Shown: positions 1 through 7,723, counted from the stretch's first letter. The stretch: 8,255 nucleotides of DNA from Candidatus Omnitrophota bacterium (GCA_016928375.1 JAFGKX010000045.1:1-8255), one strand, 5' to 3'. Notes: a model not told the origin generated them from the sequence alone. Made by a program: numbers and translations.

Positions 1-1
1 A

Positions 2-229
2 AAAATTACATCTAAAGAATTCCGCCAGATAATGGGCCCTAAAATTTTAAGCAGCACAAACTTTACAGTCGAAGTTAAGGGTAGTGCGGCATATTTTACA
101 GGATATGGATGGGGCCACGGTGTTGGTTTTTGCCAGTGGGGCGCGTTTTCAATGGCTAAGAAGGGATATGATTATAAGCAGATACTGGAATATTATTATC
201 CTGGCTCGGAAGTCGTTACTTTAAAATGA
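2..229 (+). CDS. SpoIID/LytB-domain protein, C-terminal fragment (5' end outside window)
   Basis: The reading frame is open from the left edge of the window, and 75 residues are visible before the TGA at 227-229. The segment carries the conserved C-terminal signature of the SpoIID/LytB (stage II sporulation protein D/amidase enhancer) family: GWGHGVGFCQWGA at visible residues 36-48, then a GYDYKQILEYYYPG motif. Family members act outside the cytoplasmic membrane on peptidoglycan. SpoIID itself is a lytic transglycosylase, while LytB-type proteins stimulate amidases. The N-terminal part, where the SpoIID catalytic glutamate and any signal peptide would lie, is not in the window, so activity cannot be judged. 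The in-frame ATG at 32 is internal to the conserved domain and is not the start. The stop overlaps the queA start as ATGA, which implies translational coupling. Presence of this domain does not show that the organism sporulates, since many non-sporulating bacteria have it. Confidence 0.85.
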   Translation, partial: KITSKEFRQIMGPKILSSTNFTVEVKGSAAYFTGYGWGHGVGFCQWGAFSMAKKGYDYKQILEYYYPGSEVVTLK

Positions 230-1260
230 AATTATCGGATTTTGATTATAAATTACCCAAAGAATTAATAGCGCAATACCCGCTTAAAGACAGGTGCGCT
301 TCGCGCATGCTTGTTTTGAATAAATCAAACGGGATTATCGAGCACAGGCATTTTTATGATCTGCCTAAATACCTGGACAAAGGCGACGCAGTTGTCTTGA
401 ATGACACGAAAGTTTTCAAAGCCAGGTTAGTAGGAAAAAGAAAAGGTTTTCCGGGCAAGATAGAACTGCTCATTTTAAAAGAAACCGAAAAAGGGATTTT
501 TGAATGCCTGGCTAAGCCCTCCAAGAGGTTTAAGTCAGGCACAGGGCTTGAATTTGGCGATGGGCTTGAAGCAGAAGTTGTAGCAGTAAAAGACGAAACC
601 CGACTGGTTAAATTCAATACTCAGGGTAATATGTATGCGATTTTTGAAAAAATAGGCCAAATGCCCCTTCCGCCTTATATAAAGAGACCGACGGGAACAG
701 AGGATGACCTTACCTACCAGACTGTTTACGCCAAAAAGCCAGGGGCAGTTGCAGCGCCTACAGCAGGGCTTCATTTTACGGATTCTTTATTAAATAAGCT
801 TAAAGAATCGGATGTTAATATAAATTATATAACGCTGCATGTAGGATATGGTACTTTTAGGCCGATAGATTGCGAAAATATCAAAGAGCATAAAATGCAT
901 TCCGAATATTACGAGATTTCCGATGATGCAGCGCGCGCAATAAACAATGCCAAGGCAAGCGGCGCAAAAATTCTTTCAGTAGGCACAACCGCCTGTCGTG
1001 CTTTAGAAAGCGCCGCACAATCGACAATCGATCATCGACTATCGGCTATAAAAGACGAAACAGATATTTTTATATATTCGGGTTATAATTTCAAAATAAC
1101 TGATATGCTGCTTACTAATTTCCACCTTCCTAAAACAACTCTGTTTATGCTGGTATGCGCATTTGCGGGATATGATAATGCTATGAGGGCATATCGCGAG
1201 GCAGTTGAGCAAAAATACAGGTTTTATAGCTATGGAGATTGCATGCTATGTTTGAGTTAG
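226..1260 (+). CDS. queA: S-adenosylmethionine:tRNA ribosyltransferase-isomerase QueA
   Basis: QueA transfers and isomerises the ribosyl moiety of S-adenosylmethionine onto 7-aminomethyl-7-deazaguanine already in the tRNA anticodon. The product is epoxyqueuosine, the penultimate step to queuosine. At 344 residues the protein has the normal family length. Family motifs are in order: the N-terminal LPKELIAQYP (10-19), VVLNDTKVFKARL (56-68), GQMPLPPYIKRP (144-155), the hallmark YQTVYAKKPGAVAAPTAGLHF (164-184), LHVGYGTFRP (204-213), KMHSEYYE (223-230), SVGTTACRALESA (251-263), TDIFIYSGY (279-287), TNFHLPKTTLFMLVCAFAG (297-315) and YRFYSYGDCM near the end. The ATG overlaps the upstream stop as ATGA, and the tgt start lies inside its 3' end (13-nt overlap). 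It is cytosolic and pairs functionally with the next gene. One oddity is that residues 266-275, in a family-variable loop, are encoded by a heptanucleotide tandem repeat. Confidence 0.97.
   Translation: MKLSDFDYKLPKELIAQYPLKDRCASRMLVLNKSNGIIEHRHFYDLPKYLDKGDAVVLNDTKVFKARLVGKRKGFPGKIELLILKETEKGIFECLAKPSKRFKSGTGLEFGDGLEAEVVAVKDETRLVKFNTQGNMYAIFEKIGQMPLPPYIKRPTGTEDDLTYQTVYAKKPGAVAAPTAGLHFTDSLLNKLKESDVNINYITLHVGYGTFRPIDCENIKEHKMHSEYYEISDDAARAINNAKASGAKILSVGTTACRALESAAQSTIDHRLSAIKDETDIFIYSGYNFKITDMLLTNFHLPKTTLFMLVCAFAGYDNAMRAYREAVEQKYRFYSYGDCMLCLS
1021..1048 (+). repeat. Degenerate heptanucleotide tandem repeat (TCGAnnA, four units) inside queA
   Basis: Four consecutive 7-nt units are visible: TCGACAA, TCGATCA, TCGACTA and TCGGCTA. 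The unit length is not a multiple of three, so each copy is read in a different frame, giving residues 266-275 of QueA (STIDHRLSAI). The segment sits between the conserved ESAAQ and TDIFIY motifs. From memory, the E. coli protein has an unrelated sequence of the same length there. The reading frame is intact. Confidence 0.6.
1234..1237 (+). promoter_or_regulatory. Shine-Dalgarno site setting the tgt start
   Basis: GGAG lies 10 nt upstream of the ATG at 1248, within the end of queA. A longer open frame could begin with TTG at 1239, but that codon is only 1 nt from this site. The ATG at 1248 is therefore the better start. Confidence 0.65.
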
Positions 1261-2363
1261 TGAAAAAAGATAAAGATACTAAGGCAAGGGTAGGCAGGAT
1301 AAAAACCGCTCATGGTGAAATCAATACGCCTAATTTTGCGCCTGTAGGTACAGGAGGCGCCGTAAAAACACTTTCATCATCGGAGTTAACCCAGGCAGGC
1401 GTTGAGTTTATCCTTTCGAACACATATCATCTTTATTTAAAACCGAAAGAGAAAATTATAACCCAGGCGGGCGGGTTATATAATTTCATGAACTGGCAAA
1501 GGCCCATCATAACGGACAGCGGAGGCTATCAGATATTTTCTCTTTCTGCTTTAAGAAAAATAAAATCAGACGGCGTTGAATTTCAGTCGCATTTAGACGG
1601 CTCCAGGCATTTTCTTACGCCGGAATCCATAGTGGGATTTCAGCAGGTACTCGGAAGCGATATAATGATGGTTCTGGATGAATGCGTTCATTATCCTGCG
1701 ACAAGAGATTACACGGAGCAGTCTTTGAAGTTGACAACCGACTGGGCGAAGCGCAGTAAAAATTTTTTCAAATCTCATCCTTCTTCCTTAGGCCCGCAAT
1801 CTATTTTTGGGATCGTTCAGGGCGGTACATATCCGGATTTAAGAAGACAATCCGCACAGCAGCTTATTGACATAGGGTTTGACGGTTATGCCATAGGCGG
1901 CTTAAGCGTGGGAGAACCCCGGGATATTATGCATGAAATGTTAAACGTTACCGCCCCTATACTGCCTGAAGATAAAGCGCGTTATCTTATGGGAGTAGGT
2001 ACGCCCGAGGACATATTCGAAGCAGTGGAAAACGGTATAGATATATTTGACTGTGTTATACCAACAAGAAACGGCCGTAACGGCACTGCATTTACAAATA
2101 AAGGTAAATTAACCATAAGAAATGCCGAGTATGCGCATGATTTTAAACCTGTTGATTCGCATTGCAGCTGTCCATGCTGCAAAAAATATACCAGAGCATA
2201 CTTAAGGCATCTTTTTAACATAGAAGAGATGCTTGGGCTTCGGTTATTATCGTTGCATAATATTTATTTTTATGTTACACTAATGGGCAATATCCGCCGG
2301 GCAATTTTAAATAATGAATTCTTAAAATACAAAAAGGAGGTATGTTCATGTTACAAGGTATAG
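1248..2363 (+). CDS. tgt: tRNA-guanine(34) transglycosylase (Tgt)
   Basis: Tgt exchanges guanine-34 in the anticodon of GUN tRNAs for preQ1, the step before QueA. With the ATG at 1248 the protein has 371 residues, close to the E. coli enzyme. Visible landmarks are the substrate-binding TDSGGYQIFSL (89-99, including D90), DEC (D144), GIVQGGTY (188-195), YAIGGLSVGEP (214-224), YLMGVGTPED (246-255) and GIDIFDCVIPTRNGRNG (263-279). D268 of FDCV corresponds to the catalytic nucleophile. The zinc site is present as C306, C308, C311 and H337, and their spacing from D268 matches the Zymomonas enzyme. There is one extra cysteine at 310. The start is fixed by the GGAG at 1234-1237. The gene overlaps queA by 13 nt and yajC by 16 nt, consistent with one operon. 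The queA-tgt-yajC-secD order is a common bacterial arrangement. Confidence 0.97.
   Translation: MFELVKKDKDTKARVGRIKTAHGEINTPNFAPVGTGGAVKTLSSSELTQAGVEFILSNTYHLYLKPKEKIITQAGGLYNFMNWQRPIITDSGGYQIFSLSALRKIKSDGVEFQSHLDGSRHFLTPESIVGFQQVLGSDIMMVLDECVHYPATRDYTEQSLKLTTDWAKRSKNFFKSHPSSLGPQSIFGIVQGGTYPDLRRQSAQQLIDIGFDGYAIGGLSVGEPRDIMHEMLNVTAPILPEDKARYLMGVGTPEDIFEAVENGIDIFDCVIPTRNGRNGTAFTNKGKLTIRNAEYAHDFKPVDSHCSCPCCKKYTRAYLRHLFNIEEMLGLRLLSLHNIYFYVTLMGNIRRAILNNEFLKYKKEVCSCYKV
2335..2340 (+). promoter_or_regulatory. Strong Shine-Dalgarno site for yajC
   Basis: AGGAGG ends 7 nt before the ATG at 2348. The in-frame upstream ATG at 2342 is only 1 nt away and cannot use this site, so the site selects 2348. 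It lies inside the 3' end of tgt. Confidence 0.8.
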
Positions 2364-2683
2364 CATACGCGATGGGACAGGCACAACAGGCACAGGGCGC
2401 ACCAAACCAATCGCCTCTTATGGGGCTGCCGTTTGTATATATAGCTATATTTGCTATATTTTATTTTTTACTTATAAGGCCGCAGCATAAAAAACAAAAA
2501 GAACATCAGAATATGGTAAGCAGCCTGAAGAAAAACGACGATATAATTACTACGGGCGGAATACACGGCACTATTGTAAATGTTAAGGATAATACGTTTA
2601 CCGTAAGGGTAGATGATGATGTAAAAATAGAAGTATCAAAATCAGCAGTTGCGGCATTAAAAAAGAAATCACAAGGAGAATGA
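2348..2683 (+). CDS. yajC: Sec translocon accessory subunit YajC
   Basis: This small single-span inner-membrane protein of 111 residues associates with SecDF and the SecYEG channel. A short N-terminal stretch rich in glutamine and alanine is followed by a hydrophobic segment at about residues 27-43, which ends in the family hallmark FLLIRPQHKKQK (40-51). A small cytoplasmic domain follows with MVSSLKKNDDIITTGGIHG (56-74) and the predicted beta-strand-rich TIVNVKDNTFTVRV. Length and motif order match the family. The start is the ATG at 2348, chosen by the AGGAGG at 2335-2340. The gene lies between tgt and secDF, its usual neighbours, and secDF begins 3 nt after its stop. Its precise role in secretion is still poorly defined even in model organisms. 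Confidence 0.96.
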   Translation: MLQGIAYAMGQAQQAQGAPNQSPLMGLPFVYIAIFAIFYFLLIRPQHKKQKEHQNMVSSLKKNDDIITTGGIHGTIVNVKDNTFTVRVDDDVKIEVSKSAVAALKKKSQGE

Positions 2684-2686
2684 TCG

Positions 2687-4894
2687 ATGCAGAAAAATCT
2701 TAAGTGGAAAATCTCATTAATAATCACAATCGTAATATTGTCATTATGGAGCTTGTACCCTCCGTTTGCAATAAAAGACAAAGCGGGCAAGGTGGCCCGT
2801 GAAGGAAGAATAAACCTGGGGCTTGACCTGCAGGGCGGCATGCATCTTGTGTTAAAAGTCGATACCTCAAAACTCTCGGAAAAAGATGCAAAAGAAGCGC
2901 CGGATATGGCGCTTGAGATTATCAGAAACCGTATAGACCAGTTAGGGGTAAAAGAAGTGGCCATTCAAAGGCAGGGCATAGATGAGATAGTGGTGCAGCT
3001 GCCGGGTATAACTGAAAGGGACAGGGCTATAGAGCTAATAGGCCAGACCGCGATGCTGGAATTTAAACTGGTATCTGCCGATCCGGATAAATTAAAAAGC
3101 GCGCTTGAAGGCAATATACCCGAAAGTTATGAATTAAAGCAGGATGAGGACGGGGAATCCGTGCTTCTTGAGAAAAAAGCAGATGTTACCGGCGCCGATC
3201 TAAAAAGCGCCATTGTCAAGTTTCAGCAGACGCAGTTCAACCAGCCTATAGTCGCAATAGCATTTCATAAAGAAGGCGCCAAGAAATTCGCAGCGCTTAC
3301 AAGGGATAACGTGGGAAGGCGCCTGGCAATAGTTCTTGATGGTGTCGTGAAATCCGCTCCAAACATTAGAGAAGAGATACCTTCCGGCGAGGCAGTAATC
3401 GAAGGCAGGTTTACTCCGGAGCAGGCGAATGACCTGGCTATAATATTGCGCGCAGGCACACTGCCGGCCCCGGTATACGTGGAAGAAGAAAGGACCGTAG
3501 GCCCGTCGCTGGGGCGCGATTCAGTAAGAGCGGGATTAAGCGCTATCGGGATAGGCTTCGCGCTGGTTATACTATTTATGATCTTATATTACGGCCTTTC
3601 AGGCATAATAGCGGATACCGCGCTTTTGCTAAATCTTCTGATTATCGGCGCTGTAATGGGATATTTTCATTTTACGCTGACTTTACCCGGTATCGCAGGC
3701 CTTATACTTACCGTCGGTATGGCAGTGGATGCTAATGTTCTTATAAATGAAAGAATAAGAGAAGAGCTGAAAACCGGCAAAACATTACGCAGCGCTATTT
3801 CGTTTGGTTATTCCAGGGCTTTTAGCGCTATTCTGGATTCAAACCTTACGACTATTATAGCCGCAATAATGCTGTTTCAATTCGGAACAGGCCCTATACG
3901 CGGATTTGCCGTTACTTTGACAATAGGTATTCTTGCCAGTATGTTTACCGGTATATTTGTCACCAGGGTTATATTCGATTTATTAAGCCTTTCTCCGAAA
4001 TTCACAAAGTTATCTACGTTCAGTATATTTAAAAATACCAAAATAGATTTTGTCGGAAAAAGAAAAATATGTTATATTTTATCGGCTGTTATCCTGATTA
4101 TCGGAACGTTTATCTTTATGTACAGAGGCGAGAAAAACTATGGAGTGGATTTTACAGGAGGAACTTTACAGGAGTTTAAATTTCAAAAACCGATAACCAC
4201 CGCTGCAATAAGAAACAGCCTGGCTAAAATAGGGCTTGGCAATGCCTCTATACAGCAATTGGCGGGTAATCAGCAGGTCATAATACGCACATACAGCGAT
4301 ACTTATGATAAGGTAAAGCAGGTATTTGCGCAAGACATATCGGGTAATCCTGCCGATACCCTCAGGATAGAAAAAGTAGGGCCTTCAGTCGGCGCGCTTT
4401 TAAGAAAAAATGCAGCCAAGGCGCTGCTTTTCGGAATAGGCGGCATACTTATTTACATAGCATTTCGTTTCAAGAGCTTCAGCTATGGCATAGCCGGCGT
4501 AATTGCGCTTTTTCACGACGTGCTTATATCTATGGGGGCAATGTCTATCGCAGGAAAGGAATTCGATCTGACTATTGTTGCCGCGCTTTTAACGATAGCA
4601 GGTTATTCAATAAACGATACAGTGGTTATATATGACAGGATACGCGAGAACATGCGGCTTCTCAGAAAAATGAGTTTTGCCGAGCTTATCAATGTCAGTA
4701 TAAACGAAACCTTTTCAAGGACTGTGCTGACAACACTTACCACGCTGCTTACGGTGCTGGCGTTATTTTTCTTCGGAGGAGAGGTTCTGCATAATTTTGC
4801 GTTCTGCCTGCTGGTTGGTTTTGTATCCGGTATTTATTCAACCATATACATCGCAAGCCCTCTTCTGATATTATGGCATAGAAAAAGAAAGTAA
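2687..4894 (+). CDS. secDF: Fused protein translocase subunit SecDF
   Basis: SecDF uses the proton-motive force to pull exported proteins to the outer face of the membrane after SecA/SecYEG transport. Here SecD and SecF are one 735-residue polypeptide, as in Bacillus subtilis and Thermus. The SecD half has a first membrane segment (about 7-24), INLGLDLQGGMHLVLKV (42-58), a large external domain including VLDGVVKSAPNI (216-227) and IILRAGTLPAP (252-262), and five further spans at about 283-430. GMAVDANVLINERIREE is at 344-360. The SecF half begins with a span at about 460-478, then GVDFTGGTLQEF (486-497), VGPSVGALLR (564-573) and five more spans. These include GYSINDTVVIYDRIREN (639-655) and the SRTVLTTLTTLL stretch (677-688). 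D348, D644 and R678 match charged residues implicated in proton conduction in Thermus SecDF. AAGGAGA lies 7 nt before the start, and yajC ends 3 nt upstream. No break is seen at the fusion joint. Confidence 0.96.
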   Translation: MQKNLKWKISLIITIVILSLWSLYPPFAIKDKAGKVAREGRINLGLDLQGGMHLVLKVDTSKLSEKDAKEAPDMALEIIRNRIDQLGVKEVAIQRQGIDEIVVQLPGITERDRAIELIGQTAMLEFKLVSADPDKLKSALEGNIPESYELKQDEDGESVLLEKKADVTGADLKSAIVKFQQTQFNQPIVAIAFHKEGAKKFAALTRDNVGRRLAIVLDGVVKSAPNIREEIPSGEAVIEGRFTPEQANDLAIILRAGTLPAPVYVEEERTVGPSLGRDSVRAGLSAIGIGFALVILFMILYYGLSGIIADTALLLNLLIIGAVMGYFHFTLTLPGIAGLILTVGMAVDANVLINERIREELKTGKTLRSAISFGYSRAFSAILDSNLTTIIAAIMLFQFGTGPIRGFAVTLTIGILASMFTGIFVTRVIFDLLSLSPKFTKLSTFSIFKNTKIDFVGKRKICYILSAVILIIGTFIFMYRGEKNYGVDFTGGTLQEFKFQKPITTAAIRNSLAKIGLGNASIQQLAGNQQVIIRTYSDTYDKVKQVFAQDISGNPADTLRIEKVGPSVGALLRKNAAKALLFGIGGILIYIAFRFKSFSYGIAGVIALFHDVLISMGAMSIAGKEFDLTIVAALLTIAGYSINDTVVIYDRIRENMRLLRKMSFAELINVSINETFSRTVLTTLTTLLTVLALFFFGGEVLHNFAFCLLVGFVSGIYSTIYIASPLLILWHRKRK

Positions 4895-4903
4895 CTTTGC
4901 GCA

Positions 4904-5791
4904 ATGGTAGAAAATAGGTTCAGAAAAATAAGGAATGTTCTTTTAATAGTCCTTGTGCTGAACTGGCTTGTCGCCGCAGCAAAAGTGATATATGGGTATC
5001 TGACTAACTGCAATTCTATGGCAGCGGACGGGTTTCACTCCTTTGCCGACGGAACATCAAACATAATAGGACTGGTCGGAATCTCATTCGCCTCTCATCC
5101 CGCGGATAAAGATCATCCCTATGGGCATAAAAAATATGAGACTTTTACATCGCTTACCATAGCGATGCTGCTTTTTATAGTCTCATTTAATTTGTTCAAA
5201 TCCGCTATCTTCCGTTTTTCGAATCCGGTTACGCCGGAAGTAAACCTCATAAGCTTTTGTGTTATGCTGCTTACGCTCGCGGTAAATATCTACGTGCTTT
5301 ACTATGAAAGAAAAAAATCCAAGCTGTTGGGCAGCGACATATTATTCGCGGATTCGGAACACACCAGAAGCGATATCCTGGTATCTGTATCGGTGATATT
5401 CACGCTGTTTGCGATAAAGGCAGGTTTTCATATGGTGGATGTTTTGGCGACTTTCGGCATATCTTTTTTGATTGCCAAAGCAGCCGTAAATATACTGCGC
5501 GAGTCATCGGGAGTTTTATGCGATAAATCCGTTGTTGTATCGGACAAAATAAGAGAAATCGTAATGAGGACAGAAGGCGTGGAAGATTGCCACCAGATAC
5601 GCACGCGAGGCCGGACGGATGATGTGCATGTAGACCTGCATATATTGGTTAAAAAATCCCTGCATGTAGATAAGGCACATCGTATTGCCGAAACAATAGA
5701 AGAAAACATTAAGGCAAAAATGCCAGGCGTTACGGATGTTATAGTGCATATTGAGCCGGACATGGCAACCGAGAGATTGGAAGGCAGATAG
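4904..5791 (+). CDS. Cation diffusion facilitator family divalent-metal exporter
   Basis: This is a 295-residue proton-coupled metal exporter of the YiiP/FieF type, located in the cytoplasmic membrane. There are six predicted spans, at about 11-31, 36-60, 82-101, 112-133, 157-173 and 176-195. The transport site is formed by H45 and D49 in span 2 (ADGFHSFADG) and H153 and D157 at span 5 (DSEHTRSD). These occupy the positions of the four YiiP ligands. A histidine in both pairs fits zinc-type transporters, but the metal is not proved. HPYGHKKYE (71-79) follows span 2, as in the family. The C-terminal cytoplasmic domain has H230, H246, H259 and H282, which line up with metal-binding histidines of YiiP. 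The gene starts 9 nt after secDF without a strong Shine-Dalgarno site, so it may rely on coupling. It ends 1 nt before recJ. It has no evident functional tie to its neighbours. Confidence 0.92.
   Translation: MVENRFRKIRNVLLIVLVLNWLVAAAKVIYGYLTNCNSMAADGFHSFADGTSNIIGLVGISFASHPADKDHPYGHKKYETFTSLTIAMLLFIVSFNLFKSAIFRFSNPVTPEVNLISFCVMLLTLAVNIYVLYYERKKSKLLGSDILFADSEHTRSDILVSVSVIFTLFAIKAGFHMVDVLATFGISFLIAKAAVNILRESSGVLCDKSVVVSDKIREIVMRTEGVEDCHQIRTRGRTDDVHVDLHILVKKSLHVDKAHRIAETIEENIKAKMPGVTDVIVHIEPDMATERLEGR
5779..5784 (+). promoter_or_regulatory. Shine-Dalgarno site setting the recJ start
   Basis: GGAAGG ends 8 nt before the ATG at 5793 and lies in the last codons of the metal exporter. The open frame extends upstream to a TTG at 5751, but that would add 14 residues lacking family similarity and has no comparable site. 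Confidence 0.6.
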
Positions 5792-5792
5792 C

Positions 5793-7508
5793 ATGGTAAA
5801 AAAATGGATTGTAAAAAAATCCGATGCCCAGAGGCAGAAAATTTTATCCGAAGAGCTTTCCGTGCTCCCTGTTACTGCGCAGGTATTGCTAAACAGGGGC
5901 ATAGATACGATAGAGGCAGCTTATGCTTTTCTTAAATCCGGGATTTTGAATCTGCATGATCCCTTTTTAATGAAGGGAATGGATAAGGCGGTATCCCGCG
6001 TCAAAAAAGCCATAGAAAAAAAAGAAGAGATAATGATACATGGAGATTACGATGTTGACGGTATCTGTGCGACAGCGCTGCTTAAAATTGTTTTAACCCG
6101 TATCGGCGCAAAGGTTAGCCATTACATACCAAACAGAGTAGCCGATGGCTATGGAATAAACAATAACGCGATTAAGCTTAGCATAGAGAAACATATAAAA
6201 TTATTCATAAGTGTAGACTGCGGCATAACGGCCGTAAAACAGGTTGATGCGCTTAATAAAGAGGGCATAGATGTTATTATCACCGATCACCATCAGCTAG
6301 GGGAAGAACTGCCGCGCGCTTTCAGCATATTAAATCCATTGCAGAAAGACTGCGCTTATCCTTATAAGGATTTAAGCGGCGTCGGCGTAGCATTTAAATT
6401 TGCAGCTGCTTTATGCGGCGTTGATTCGGATAATATTTATGAGCACCTTGATCTGGCATGTATGGGCACGATATCGGATGTTGTCCCGCTTACCGGAGAA
6501 AACAGGATACTGGTAAAGGCCGGGCTTGAACAATTACGAAACAGCAAAAAGAAAGGCATACAAGCGCTGATATCGGTAGCCGGATTAAAAGGCAAAGATG
6601 TAACTTCTCATCATGTAGGATATATTTTGGGCCCGCGCATAAATGCAGCCGGAAGGCTTAAATCCGCAGACCCGGCGTTGGAACTTTTACTTACACAGAA
6701 TCAGTCAACTGCTCAGGAATTGGCAATGACCCTGGATACGGAAAATTATAACCGCCAGCGCTTGGAACAGAAAACCTTATCCGAGGCCCTTGCTAAGGTA
6801 GAGAGAGAAATGGATTTTACGCGCGACAGGGTAATAGTGCTTGAGGACTCAAACTGGCATTCCGGCGTTGCGGGCATAGTGGCATCAAGGCTCGTGGACA
6901 GGTTTAACCGCCCTGCGGTAGTGATAACAGCCAAAGATGATATTGCGAAAGGTTCCGGCCGCTCAATAAAAAATTTCCATCTGGTAAAGGCCTTCGGTGA
7001 GTGCAGCCATCTGCTGGACAATTTCGGCGGGCATTGCTACGCGGCAGGCCTGACTTTGAATAAATCGCGCCTGGAAGATTTTAAGAAATTGATAAATCAG
7101 GTCGCGCATAATTCCATAACGCAGGAAGACCTTATCCCTGTGGTGAATATAGATATAGAACTGGGCTTTGGGTCTTTTTCAGACAGGTTGTTTGAAGAAA
7201 TGGATATGCTTTCGCCGTTCGGCGCAGGAAATCCTCAGCCGGTTTTTATGACAAAAGGCCTTAAGGCAAAAAGCCAGCCGCAGGTAGTCGGAAGAGATAC
7301 ATTGAAATTGTGGCTTACTGACGGTAAAAAAACTTGCGAGGCAATAGGTTACAGAATGGCGGATGCCGTGGATTTAAATATTGCTGATGCGAATATCGAT
7401 ATAGTTTACGCCTGCAGCCTGCATGACCGGCGCGGAATCAAATCTATCCAGATGCAGCTTAAAGATATTAAAATGTCGGAAGAATTAGCCCCGGGTTATC
7501 CGGTCTGA
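5793..7508 (+). CDS. recJ: Single-stranded-DNA-specific 5'-3' exonuclease RecJ
   Basis: RecJ degrades single-stranded DNA from the 5' end in recombinational, mismatch and base-excision repair. The 571-residue product (ATG at 5793) is close to the E. coli length. The DHH phosphoesterase core shows IHGDYDVDGICATALL (82-97; D85, D87 and D89 as metal ligands), VDCGIT (141-146), VIITDHHQLGEELP (161-174; D165, H166 and H167), DLSGVGVAFKF (193-203) and GTISDVVPL (225-233; D229). GPRINAAGRL (280-289) follows. The DHHA1 part includes NWHSGVAGIVASRL (354-367), KGSGRSI (386-392) and FGGHCYAAG (411-419). The C-terminal OB-like part starts near SPFGAGNPQPVF (474-485). All catalytic residues expected for the family are present. 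It is the last gene of the + strand operon, 1 nt after the exporter. Its final 24 nt, including the stop, are also the 3' end of rpmB on the opposite strand. Confidence 0.96.
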   Translation: MVKKWIVKKSDAQRQKILSEELSVLPVTAQVLLNRGIDTIEAAYAFLKSGILNLHDPFLMKGMDKAVSRVKKAIEKKEEIMIHGDYDVDGICATALLKIVLTRIGAKVSHYIPNRVADGYGINNNAIKLSIEKHIKLFISVDCGITAVKQVDALNKEGIDVIITDHHQLGEELPRAFSILNPLQKDCAYPYKDLSGVGVAFKFAAALCGVDSDNIYEHLDLACMGTISDVVPLTGENRILVKAGLEQLRNSKKKGIQALISVAGLKGKDVTSHHVGYILGPRINAAGRLKSADPALELLLTQNQSTAQELAMTLDTENYNRQRLEQKTLSEALAKVEREMDFTRDRVIVLEDSNWHSGVAGIVASRLVDRFNRPAVVITAKDDIAKGSGRSIKNFHLVKAFGECSHLLDNFGGHCYAAGLTLNKSRLEDFKKLINQVAHNSITQEDLIPVVNIDIELGFGSFSDRLFEEMDMLSPFGAGNPQPVFMTKGLKAKSQPQVVGRDTLKLWLTDGKKTCEAIGYRMADAVDLNIADANIDIVYACSLHDRRGIKSIQMQLKDIKMSEELAPGYPV

Positions 7509-7712
7509 CTTTATGCACTTAGTGCATACAACGATATTTTTAGTAGTTTTTCCGATACGCACTCTTACCTTTTTAAGATTAGGCAGAAATCTTCGTTTGG
7601 TCGAGCGGACGATCTTTTTTCCTACCCCACCGAGCCTTTTAGCCATACCGCGGCGCACTATACTCATACCCGAAGACGGCCCTTTACCGCAGATTGAACA
7701 AAACTTTGACAT
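7485..7712 (-). CDS. rpmB: 50S ribosomal protein bL28, zinc-ribbon type with basic insertion
   Basis: This 75-residue protein is a structural component of the large ribosomal subunit. It begins MSKFCSICGKGPSSG and contains the core motif TKRRFLPNLKKVRVRI (38-53), then NIVVCTKCIKS near the end. C5, C8, C63 and C66 form two CxxC pairs, so this is the zinc-binding form of bL28. Between GPSSG and TKRRF there is a Gly/Lys/Arg-rich stretch (RRGMAKRLGGVGKK, 20-33). By comparison with the remembered E. coli protein this is an insertion of about 13 residues. I believe similar insertions occur in bL28 of some PVC-related and candidate phyla, but this is from memory. The start is supported by GGGAG 6 nt upstream. 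The gene stands alone on the minus strand, converges with recJ (24-nt overlap of coding ends) and diverges from recG. The opposite-strand open frame over the same bases is a shadow. Confidence 0.93.
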   Translation of the reverse strand: MSKFCSICGKGPSSGMSIVRRGMAKRLGGVGKKIVRSTKRRFLPNLKKVRVRIGKTTKNIVVCTKCIKSDRITRG

Positions 7713-7718
7713 TTCTTA

Positions 7719-7723
7719 CTCCC
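7719..7723 (-). promoter_or_regulatory. Shine-Dalgarno site of rpmB
   Basis: On the minus strand GGGAG lies 6 nt before the rpmB ATG (7712-7710). It sits immediately downstream of a hairpin in the rpmB leader, which might affect its accessibility. Confidence 0.65.

Noticed and set aside
32..34. ATG at 32 as the start of a small complete gene.
   Set aside because: The frame stays open to the window edge, and the fragment is clearly the end of a longer SpoIID/LytB-family protein.
1239..1247. TTG start for tgt, three codons upstream.
   Set aside because: It would be 1 nt from the GGAG site; the ATG at 1248 has the proper spacing.
2342..2347. Upstream ATG for yajC at 2342.
   Set aside because: It is 1 nt from AGGAGG, too close for initiation; the ATG at 2348 is 7 nt away.
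5751..5792. TTG-initiated 14-residue extension of recJ.
   Set aside because: It would overlap the exporter by 41 nt, lacks a suitable ribosome-binding site, and the ATG at 5793 has GGAAGG at good spacing.
7513..7527. Perfect palindrome ATGCACT-T-AGTGCAT just after recJ, a possible operator or terminator.
   Set aside because: It coincides with the rpmB codons for the CTKC zinc motif (TGC ACT AAG TGC), which is self-complementary by itself, and no T tract follows. Coding constraint explains it.
7599..7620. GGTCG...CGATC followed by six T residues on the + strand, as an earlier terminator for recJ.
   Set aside because: The stem is only five pairs with one G-T wobble, and it lies in the rpmB coding region, where the T run is lysine codons on the other strand. 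The 7724-7750 candidate is better, though this one cannot be excluded.
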